DNA of 64,000 nucleotides from Parashewanella spongiae (GTDB lineage Bacteria; Pseudomonadota; Gammaproteobacteria; Enterobacterales; Shewanellaceae): NCBI RefSeq assembly GCF_004358345.1, contig NZ_CP037952.1, positions 4,526,001 to 4,590,000 of the forward strand, read 5' to 3'. Shown piece by piece: positions 57,111 to 64,000 of this stretch (position 1 is its first letter; each line of letters starts with the position of its first letter). The notes under the pieces were generated by a model. It saw only the letters and a program-made list of their open reading frames with translations, ran no database searches and was not told where the DNA came from. The position numbers and the translations under genes were made by a program.

Positions 57111-57421
57111 TCTGTTGATCTTTCGTGATTGTTTTTGCAGCGATAAATTGGTTATTTTATGCAAGGCAGAGTTTGTGAGGTTTGGTTATTATCGACATAC
57201 AAAACTGTCGTTACTTCGTTTCCAAATAAGAAAACGATAACGCAGCACCTTTTATTTAGAAAGAGCGACCAATTTACGCTCTCTCTTTTTTCGATGCTTT
57301 TGAGCATTCACTGTTCTGTGTTGTGACCAGCTCACTTAGATGGCTAAGCATCACTGCTCACGCCTTGAACAGATAAATGCTCAAATAGCACAAAATTTAA
57401 TCCTGAAAGATCAACAGACCC
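57108..57421. repeat. MITE with GGGTCTGTTGATCTTTC ends, REP-interrupted
   Basis: A relative of 19521-19787: inverted ends GGGTCTGTTGATCTTTC and internal similarity (TTTTTGCAGCGATAAATTGG, AGATAAATGCTCAAATAGC). It is about 47 bp longer because it contains REP motif CGACATACAAAACTGTCG (57193-57210) followed by TTACTTCGTTTCC. Non-coding; fills the gap between the synthase and nlpI. Confidence 0.8.
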
Positions 57422-57441
57422 TAACCATTTATTATTGTGGT

Positions 57442-58311
57442 TTATTCTCGCTCAAGGTTAATCAGCTCAATTCCTGCGTAGCGATATTCAACAAAATAAT
57501 GCACTTCTGTAGCTAATGTTAACTTCAACCACTGCGCTGCTTTAGCCTTGTTACCATTTAAAGCCGCTTGTTTCGCCATATAAAAATACGCTTCACACAA
57601 ATGTTCTGCATAAACTTTTTCTGCTGGTACGCCTTCTATATCAATATTCAATTTTGCGTGTTCCAGTAATTGATACTCTGAAATATCACCTAAGTAATAA
57701 TCTACAATTGAGGTTGACCATTCGTCATCATTCAGAGTTTGACGATGTTTTTTGAGTTCAATTGATGCCGCGTCAGCGTCTTGTTCACGTTGAACGATAT
57801 ACAGCCATAATGAACGATAGCCATCCTTCGGGTTTGCCTCATAAAAGGTTTTCAAATCCGTAAAAGCGAGATCATTACGACCACCATAATACAATGAAAT
57901 ACCACGGTTAAGATGAGCATAGTCATAATTGGGAGCGAGTTCTAATACCGCATCAAAAGCTTCATAGGCGTTATTAAAATTACCTTCTTGCGTGTAATAA
58001 ATACCTAAAAAATTGTAGGCATCCGCTAAAGTAGGTTCTAATTTTAATGCTTGCTGAAAATCATAGCGAGCCAATAACCTCAGCCCAACTTTGTCGTATG
58101 ACACACCGCGCTCATAATGAAATCTTGCCTTTTGCTCCTGAGTGAGTTTTACCGTAGTTAATATTTCATTTAATCTGGCGATATTAATTTCAGCTTTTTG
58201 CTCCGGCAACGCAGGCTCGATTAACAAAGCAGTCGTATTATTTGTTGATACGCAACCAACAAGTAGATTCATGCCAAGTACAGCCAAAAGAACATGCAAG
58301 TTTCGTTTCAT
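57442..58311 (-). CDS. nlpI: Lipoprotein NlpI
   Basis: A 289-residue TPR outer-membrane lipoprotein that in E. coli acts as adaptor for the protease Prc on the endopeptidase MepS. Lipobox LVGC with Cys20 follows the signal (KRNLHVLLAVLGMNLLVGC). TPR blocks match E. coli NlpI: ERGVSYDKVGLRLLARYDFQ, NFLGIYYTQEGNFNNAYEAF and YAHLNRGISLYYGG. Start ATG 58311 has AAAGG upstream; an ATG at 58350 adds 13 residues without a ribosome binding site. In gammaproteobacteria nlpI follows pnp; here a nested insertion of 2.6 kb separates the two. Confidence 0.93.
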   Translation of the reverse strand: MKRNLHVLLAVLGMNLLVGCVSTNNTTALLIEPALPEQKAEINIARLNEILTTVKLTQEQKARFHYERGVSYDKVGLRLLARYDFQQALKLEPTLADAYNFLGIYYTQEGNFNNAYEAFDAVLELAPNYDYAHLNRGISLYYGGRNDLAFTDLKTFYEANPKDGYRSLWLYIVQREQDADAASIELKKHRQTLNDDEWSTSIVDYYLGDISEYQLLEHAKLNIDIEGVPAEKVYAEHLCEAYFYMAKQAALNGNKAKAAQWLKLTLATEVHYFVEYRYAGIELINLERE

Positions 58312-58702
58312 TAAGATAAGCCTTTGAAATGGTAAAAACTGCTTCATCATATCAATTCATCGAAGAAACAGCCATGCAAACCTATTTCTTCAATAATAAT
58401 ACCAATTACAGTAATTAACTTCCCACTCAGCAAGAGCTAAAGGATTTCAGTACAAGGCGCAAGTTTGAAGTACTATATACCCTAACGGCCGCCATACAAA
58501 ACTGGCGTTCAACGCACTTAGTGCTTTTGTCGGGATAATTCAAAAACTTGTAACCTAGTAATGGAATCCTTTAGCCTTGCCCTTCGGGAGCTTGTATGTG
58601 TTCAAATTACTACGCAAAATTGTCTCAACGTAGCAATGTAATGACGACAGTTTTGTATGTCGGTAATAACTATGTCTTCATCAATTTCACTTGTACTTTG
58701 AA

Positions 58703-60713
58703 GTAGAGTAGGCTACTGGCTTCGCTATCGCTTATCCAGCAGCCCCTCTTCGATTCCGTGCATGAGGTTTTCCCTCACACGGCTCTGTTGTTACACTTCT
58801 CTCAGCCCCTTCACTTTGCTTATCATCTTGTCGTGGGTAAATACTCAAGACCAGCTTGGCGTAATTTTTCGTAAGCACCTCGTGATAGATACTTGCTTCG
58901 ACGTTGACTTAAGCGACGATGCCAGCGATAGAACCGGTTTACTACAAATCCATTTATTCTGAAAAATACACCTCTGGGATAACCTATCCCACCAAAATAG
59001 TGTTTCCATCCCCTCAGAACTTGATTAACCTTATTTATCAGTACGCCAAGTGTATTTGAGGTTCGGTGTTTCACTATGTCTCTGATTTTATTTTTCAGCT
59101 TTGTTTGGCTCTTCTTAGACGCCTCTATCTTGATGTAACTGGTGCCTTTGATGAGGCCTGTGATCCGTTGAAAGTTAAAACCGAGGAAATCAAACTCATT
59201 CATCAGCTTTCCCATATCCACACAGTGGGTTTTACTTTGATTTAGCTTCAGACCTTCATCACTTAATTGCTGTGTTATCCAGTCCAGTTGCTCTTGTGTG
59301 TAGGTTTGCTTATGAAGTACAACAAAATCATCTGCATAGGTAACGATTTTACACGGTGTTTTTTCGTGTATTTTCAAACAGAAATCGTTGAGATAGATGT
59401 TAGCCAGTAGTGGAGAGATAACTCCGCCTTGCGGAGTGCCACATCGGCTTGCTTCTATTCGCCATTTTCTGTTGACCGTCTCTATGCTGATGGGCGCTTT
59501 GATAAAGCTTTTCAGTAAACTCAGAAAGCTGCTGTCGCTTATTCGCCTTTCTATTTTTGTCATCAACTTAGCGTGCGGGATGGTATCGAAATAGGCACTC
59601 AAGTCAGCATCGAGTACGTGCTGGTAGCCTTGTTTTAGGCTCATTTCAATGACTTTTACCGCTTGCTGGGCGCTTCGACATGGTCGGTAGCCATAACTGT
59701 GTTCATGTAAATGAGGTTCGTAGACGGGTTGCATCACTATTGTCATCGCCATTTGCACAATTCTGTCACTGATTATCGGGATCCCAAGTTTCCGCGTTTT
59801 GCCGTTGTCTTTGAGTATTTCTACTCGTTTGACTGGGCTAGGTCGATAGTTTTTCTGTTGTAATTGAGTTTGAATTTCTTTTAACAGCGCAACGACTTTC
59901 TTTTGCTGCTCTAGATAACTGAATGTGATGCCATCAATTCCTGCTCCGCCTTTATTGGCTTTGCATCGTCGATAGGCTTCTTCGAGTATATCTAGGCGAC
60001 TGAGTTTATCGTACAAGCTGTAAAATCGTAGCTCCGAGTTAAGCTTTGAGCGTAAGTAAAGTTTTCGCTGTAATATTCTGATATTTACTGGAGTGTTAGC
60101 CATATGGCAATTTCACCTCAAAAGTTACGTTAAAAAACGGGTGTAACACTGAGCCCCTTCCCTGATGTGAAGTTATGTTGTCTTCACGGTTAACGGTACT
60201 ATGGGCTCATCCGACTGCCTGAGCGCCCTATCTGAAATTTCGGTTTACCTTATATTCGGATAGTGGAAGTCACTACCTTCCAACACTCAGGCTCTCCCAC
60301 GTTCACTTTATTTCCTTCAATACATGCCACTTCATATTACGCCGGAAGATCAAACAGATGCATTTACCAGTTGCTTCTCTGTTTGTGTCAGGGTTCGTCA
60401 ACTAGGAAAGACTCCCCATCTTCATTTTTTGATTTACGACGCTTAACTGAATTCGCTTGATGCTGCGGCCTACATTGCATCTCAACCTTTATTCAAGGCC
60501 TTTGTCACAGGGCTTCATGTCATAGCGGTTACCCATTATGCATGCCCGTCAGATTTCGGGATGAACTGGTAATTATCCCGTCAGGTACGTTTCAACCTGA
60601 TGGACTTATTATAAATAATAACGTTGCTGTCTCTGGTTTATGGCCATGTAATCGCTTGGCTGCGTATACGTTGAGACAAATCCCGCAACAGAATAAAGCG
60701 CTTCGTGGCGCTC
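58703..60713 (-). mobile_element. Group II intron, copy 4 (full length)
   Basis: A 2011-bp intron, 5' end at 60713, 3' end CTCTAC at 58703 on the minus strand. It lies between TTGAA (58698-58702) and the A end of MITE-233 (60714). Nearly identical to copies 2 and 3, with a few private substitutions in the RT gene. Confidence 0.92.
58823..60103 (-). CDS. Group II intron reverse transcriptase/maturase
   Basis: Intact 426-residue intron protein; private changes include LMTKIERR where other copies have LMAKVERR. Same RT core (YADD at 256-259), maturase region, and no endonuclease domain. Confidence 0.95.
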   Translation of the reverse strand: MANTPVNIRILQRKLYLRSKLNSELRFYSLYDKLSRLDILEEAYRRCKANKGGAGIDGITFSYLEQQKKVVALLKEIQTQLQQKNYRPSPVKRVEILKDNGKTRKLGIPIISDRIVQMAMTIVMQPVYEPHLHEHSYGYRPCRSAQQAVKVIEMSLKQGYQHVLDADLSAYFDTIPHAKLMTKIERRISDSSFLSLLKSFIKAPISIETVNRKWRIEASRCGTPQGGVISPLLANIYLNDFCLKIHEKTPCKIVTYADDFVVLHKQTYTQEQLDWITQQLSDEGLKLNQSKTHCVDMGKLMNEFDFLGFNFQRITGLIKGTSYIKIEASKKSQTKLKNKIRDIVKHRTSNTLGVLINKVNQVLRGWKHYFGGIGYPRGVFFRINGFVVNRFYRWHRRLSQRRSKYLSRGAYEKLRQAGLEYLPTTR

Positions 60714-60946
60714 CCTAGAAACATCAGTTGACTGCGTTCTCAAGCGTAGAAAAAATGGCTGATAGTAAGGCGTAGCTTGCAGCAAATAGTTTATTCTACT
60801 TGCAAAAGTTACAACGCAGATAGCAGTCATTTTAGCAAGCTTGTGAGCGTAGAGCACTTCACTCATTGGGTGAAAGCCTAGATGATAAAGTCATCTTATT
60901 GCTCAAACAGTTACTCATATACTCAGCGTTCAGTTGATGTTTTAGG
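60714..60946. repeat. MITE-233 copy 5
   Basis: A 233-bp copy with A end CCTAGAAACATCAGTTGA beside the intron and a slightly diverged B end (inverted CCTAAAACATCAACTGA). Followed by TTGAA, matching the duplication left of the intron. Confidence 0.88.
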
Positions 60947-61013
60947 TTGAACACATACATAGCTCTGAGCTGGGAATTTAATTACTGTAATTGGTATAAA
61001 ACCATCAAAAAGA

Positions 61014-61043
61014 CATAAAAAAAGGAGATCCTAAGATCTCCTT
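61014..61043 (-). terminator. pnp rho-independent terminator
   Basis: On the minus strand AAGGAGATC-TTAG-GATCTCCTT is followed by a run of T residues, about 30 bases after the pnp stop. It should stop transcription before the nested insert and nlpI. Confidence 0.9.
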
Positions 61044-61073
61044 CATATATACCAATACAATGCCGTTTGAGTA

Positions 61074-63173
61074 TTACTCAGCAGCAGGCTTTGCTTCTTT
61101 AATCGATAGACGAACGCGACCTTGGCGATCGACTTCCATTACTTTTACATCGACTTCTTGATTCACTTCTAAGTGATCGGAAACGTTAGCAACACGTTCT
61201 TCACTAATTTGTGAAATGTGTACTAGACCATCTTTACCTGGAAGAATGTTAACAAAAGCACCGAAATCGACGATACGGATAACTTTACCTTTGTAGATAG
61301 TACCAACTTCAACTTCTGAAGTAAGCTCTTCGATGCGACGAATAGCTTCACGAGTGTCATCGCCACTTGCAGAAGCAATACGTACTGTACCATCATCATC
61401 CAATTCAATCGTGGTGTTGGTTTCTTCAGTTAATGCACGAATTACCGCGCCACCTTTACCGATAACATCACGGATTTTTTCAGGATTGATTTTGATCGTT
61501 GTGATACGTGGAGCATGATCAGAAATTTCTTCACGATGTGAACCTATCGCTGAATCCATCACGTTCAAGATATGAATACGAGCACCAAGCGCTTGTTGCA
61601 GAGCGATGTCCATAATCTCTTTAGTGATACCTTCAATTTTGATATCCATCTGAAGAGCTGTGATACCGCCGTTTGTTCCAGCAACTTTAAAGTCCATATC
61701 ACCAAGGTGATCTTCATCTCCCAAGATGTCAGAAAGTACAACGAAATCGTCGCCTTCTTTAACAAGACCCATAGCAATACCTGCAACAGAAGTCTTGATA
61801 GGTACACCGGCATCCATAAGAGCCAATGAAGTACCACAAACAGAAGCCATTGAGCTCGAACCATTTGATTCAGTGATTTCAGAAACAACGCGAACACTGT
61901 ATGGGAATTCTGATTCAGAAGGCATTACCGCCTTCATGCCACGCCAAGCTAATTTACCATGACCGATTTCACGACGCTTAGGTGAGCCTACCATGCCTGT
62001 TTCACCCACTGAATACGGAGGGAAATTATAGTGAAGCATGAAACGGTTTACACGCTCACCCATGATGCTGTCAATTTTCTGTGCATCACGTTCAGTACCG
62101 AGCGTACAAGTCACAAGCGCCTGAGTTTCACCACGTGTAAATACTGCACTACCGTGAGTACGCGGTAATACACCTGCCAACACGTTCAACGCGCGGATCA
62201 TGTCTGGTTCACGACCATCGATACGTGGTTCACCACGGATAATACGACCACGAACAATATTCTTTTCTAAGCTACTTAATAAGTCGTCAACGGTTCTTAA
62301 ACAAACATCTGGGTTTGCTTCAAGTAATGCTTCTTTAGCCGCATTTTTAACTTCAGTTACGGCATCACGACGCTCATGCTTAGCAACGATGTTATAAGCT
62401 TCGCCGATGCCATTTTCCGCTAAATCAGCAATTTTCGCTTTTAACTCTTCATCTACCGCTGGAGCTGTCCATTCCCACTCAGGAGTATTAACTTCAGCTT
62501 TAAACTCTTTAATCGCATTAACGACAACTTGTTGCTGTTCATGACCATAAACTACAGCACCAAGCATGATTTCTTCAGCCAAAGCATCGGCTTCTGACTC
62601 AACCATCAAAACTGCTGAATCAGTACCTGAAACAACAAGATCCAGCTGGCTGTCTGCCATTGAATCAACAAGTGGGTTAAGCGTGTATTCACCATTCACA
62701 TAACCAACACGGGCTGCGCCTAATGGGCCATTAAATGGAATACCAGAAATAGAAAGCGCCGCAGATGTACCAATCATCGAAACAATGTCTGGCTCAATTT
62801 GCGGATCAACAGAAACAACTGTGATGATTACTTGAACTTCGTTTTTAAAACCATTTGGAAACAATGGACGAATTGGACGGTCAATCAGACGTGCAATCAG
62901 AGTTTCATCTTCACCAGGACGACCTTCTCGCTTGAAGAATCCACCTGGGATTTTGCCGGCAGCATACGTTTTTTCCTGATAGTTAACTGTCAAAGGAAAA
63001 AAGTCACGACCTGGCTCGGCTACTTTCTTTCCAACTACAGTAACCAACACTGTTGTGTCGCCCATACTTGCTAGTACAGCTGCGTCAGCTTGACGTGCAA
63101 TTACTCCGGTTTCCAGAGTGACGGTATGCTGACCGTATTCAAAACTCTTTACAATAGGATTCACTTGACCCAT
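61074..63173 (-). CDS. pnp: Polynucleotide phosphorylase
   Basis: A 699-residue 3'-5' phosphorolytic exoribonuclease of RNA decay and the degradosome. Two RNase PH domains (about 1-215, beginning [19 protein letters not shown], and about 310-545, with [19 protein letters not shown] and the catalytic Asp of [18 protein letters not shown]) are followed by a KH domain ([20 protein letters not shown]) and an S1 domain ([21 protein letters not shown]). Length is normal (E. coli 711). Divergent from the next gene, so the usual rpsO neighbour is not next to it here. Confidence 0.97.
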   Translation of the reverse strand: MGQVNPIVKSFEYGQHTVTLETGVIARQADAAVLASMGDTTVLVTVVGKKVAEPGRDFFPLTVNYQEKTYAAGKIPGGFFKREGRPGEDETLIARLIDRPIRPLFPNGFKNEVQVIITVVSVDPQIEPDIVSMIGTSAALSISGIPFNGPLGAARVGYVNGEYTLNPLVDSMADSQLDLVVSGTDSAVLMVESEADALAEEIMLGAVVYGHEQQQVVVNAIKEFKAEVNTPEWEWTAPAVDEELKAKIADLAENGIGEAYNIVAKHERRDAVTEVKNAAKEALLEANPDVCLRTVDDLLSSLEKNIVRGRIIRGEPRIDGREPDMIRALNVLAGVLPRTHGSAVFTRGETQALVTCTLGTERDAQKIDSIMGERVNRFMLHYNFPPYSVGETGMVGSPKRREIGHGKLAWRGMKAVMPSESEFPYSVRVVSEITESNGSSSMASVCGTSLALMDAGVPIKTSVAGIAMGLVKEGDDFVVLSDILGDEDHLGDMDFKVAGTNGGITALQMDIKIEGITKEIMDIALQQALGARIHILNVMDSAIGSHREEISDHAPRITTIKINPEKIRDVIGKGGAVIRALTEETNTTIELDDDGTVRIASASGDDTREAIRRIEELTSEVEVGTIYKGKVIRIVDFGAFVNILPGKDGLVHISQISEERVANVSDHLEVNQEVDVKVMEVDRQGRVRLSIKEAKPAAE

Positions 63174-63413
63174 TCCTTAATTAATTTACCTTACATTTCG
63201 CGCGTTAGTATACTTTAACTCCACGGTACAGATAAAGCGCCTATACTGATCTGATACTAATAACATGAAAACTGATGCTCATATCTTAATTTAAAGCACC
63301 AAAATCATTTCAAATTGCTACATTTAGTTAACTGCTTTTCTAAATAATGTATTACTAAAGTTAACGATAAACCGATTGAATACCCAAACAAAGTAACAAG
63401 GAAGATACTTAGC

Positions 63414-64000
63414 TTGACTTCATTAACAGGGAAGCAAACTTATCTCGTCATGCTCACTGTGCTCTGTTTTGCAGCGTGCACTTTTGTCATTGAATTTATT
63501 TCGGCTATTAACACTGAAAAACAACATTTGACCTATCAACAAATACGTTTGATCCAAAGCCTTGAGCAATCTAGCATAAAGGCTCGTCCTGAAAAAAATT
63601 TGTTTTTAGCTGAAAAACTTTTAGATCAATCACTTAGTCTACCATGGATACAATCGGTTCAGATAGAGCTAAGCAATGGAGGAAAAATATTCAGTGCCAA
63701 TAAAACGCCCATCCCAACAACGAGTATAATTATTCAAACAATTAATTGGTTACTCAAGGACATTCAATCAAGCTCTCATTTACTCTATAAAAAAAACGCC
63801 CAGCAATTACCAAACAACGTGGTATCTCCCGAGCCTTTTGCAAGAATAACCTTAAACTATGACACTAATTTGATCAGTGCTCAGCTTTATCAACATTTAA
63901 AGTACACCTTCTTAATTTCACTCAGTGGAGCCATCGCTTTAACACTTATTTTATCTTATGTTTTCCACCGATTTTTAACTCTGCCAATAATTAAATTAAG
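63414..64000 (+). CDS. Membrane sensor protein, N-terminal part (runs off the window)
   Basis: An uninterrupted frame of 195 codons to the window end. Start taken as TTG 63414 after AAGGAAG; ATG 63450 in frame is an alternative. Layout: a hydrophobic segment (about 11-33: YLVMLTVLCFAACTFVIEFI), a periplasmic region of about 125 residues (TEKQHLTYQQIRLIQSLEQ to about 160), and a second hydrophobic segment (FLISLSGAIALTLILSYVF). This is the topology of sensor kinases or GGDEF/EAL proteins, but the output domain lies beyond the window, so I cannot tell which. Confidence 0.65.
   Translation, partial: MTSLTGKQTYLVMLTVLCFAACTFVIEFISAINTEKQHLTYQQIRLIQSLEQSSIKARPEKNLFLAEKLLDQSLSLPWIQSVQIELSNGGKIFSANKTPIPTTSIIIQTINWLLKDIQSSSHLLYKKNAQQLPNNVVSPEPFARITLNYDTNLISAQLYQHLKYTFLISLSGAIALTLILSYVFHRFLTLPIIKL

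Larger units (their letters stand above)
58400..60996. repeat. Outer MITE (TACCAATTACAGTAATTA ends) split by intron and MITE-233
   Basis: Left end TACCAATTACAGTAATTAA then CTTCCCA (58400 on) is matched by its inverse at 60961-60996. Between the halves lie group II intron copy 4 and MITE-233 copy 5, with TTGAA on both sides (58698-58702, 60947-60951). The uninterrupted MITE would be about 350 bp. It also holds a REP motif at 58645-58662. This is a three-level nest of mobile elements. Confidence 0.85.

Noticed and set aside
9910-60713. Introns as diversity-generating retroelements or retrons
   Set aside because: The RT carries a maturase domain and is followed on the intron strand by a domain V-like hairpin. 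No template/variable repeat pair or msr/msd is present.
1-64000. tRNA or rRNA genes
   Set aside because: No cloverleaf, anticodon-arm or rRNA signature sequence caught my eye on either strand; an automated scan would be the proper test.

Overview
The window looks like a chromosomal segment of an AT-rich marine gammaproteobacterium of the Shewanellaceae. This rests on gene content and order: a riboswitch-led lysC, cydABX, radA and serB near each other, the deoCABD/tsx/nupC nucleoside region, and a pnp/nlpI pair. The density of mobile DNA, an ankyrin protein and an EspA-like secretion protein suggest a host-associated genus such as Parashewanella. The genus is an inference.

Layout. 1-6.4 kb: a DUF3293 gene, a lysine riboswitch driving lysC plus an aspartoacylase/AstE-family gene, and a convergent TonB-dependent receptor. 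6.9-19.8 kb: an accessory graveyard. It holds a fadD-like gene broken by a MITE, an ISAs1-family IS, an ISAzo13-type MITE, a nonsense codon and a group II intron; a 971-residue ankyrin protein with a displaced 3' cassette; an IS982 remnant; and an ISAzo13-family IS that itself contains a MITE and an intron. 19.8-28.9 kb: cydX, cydB, cydA, dapE, a small PilZ protein, radA and a double-PilZ protein. 29-33.4 kb: an intron/MITE insert, a small Ser-rich ORF, an EspA/SseB-like filament gene and MITEs. 33.5-46.4 kb: serB, an Smp/YtjB-like gene, a TonB-C protein, deoD-B-A-C, a Tsx-like porin, nupC, a TatD-family nuclease and a sodium/solute symporter. 46.4-55.2 kb: prfC and two adjacent giant paralogues (1150 and 1162 aa), each with about six degenerate phage-repressor-like modules. 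55.4-64 kb: a catabolic acetolactate synthase, nlpI, a three-level nest of mobile elements, pnp, and the start of a membrane sensor.

How the genes work together. lysC and dapE both serve the diaminopimelate/lysine pathway, and lysC is predicted to be controlled by lysine through a riboswitch that can mask its ribosome binding site. The deo operon, Tsx-like porin and NupC form an uptake and salvage route for nucleosides. cydABX encodes the high-affinity quinol oxidase.

Two results stand out. First, all four copies of an endonuclease-less group II intron sit exactly at the end of the same ~233-bp MITE, between the MITE and its target-site duplication, and a fifth MITE copy without the intron gives the empty site. 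This points to an intron that homes to transposon termini. Second, the 48.1-55.2 kb pair of giant multi-HTH proteins does not match any family I recognise.
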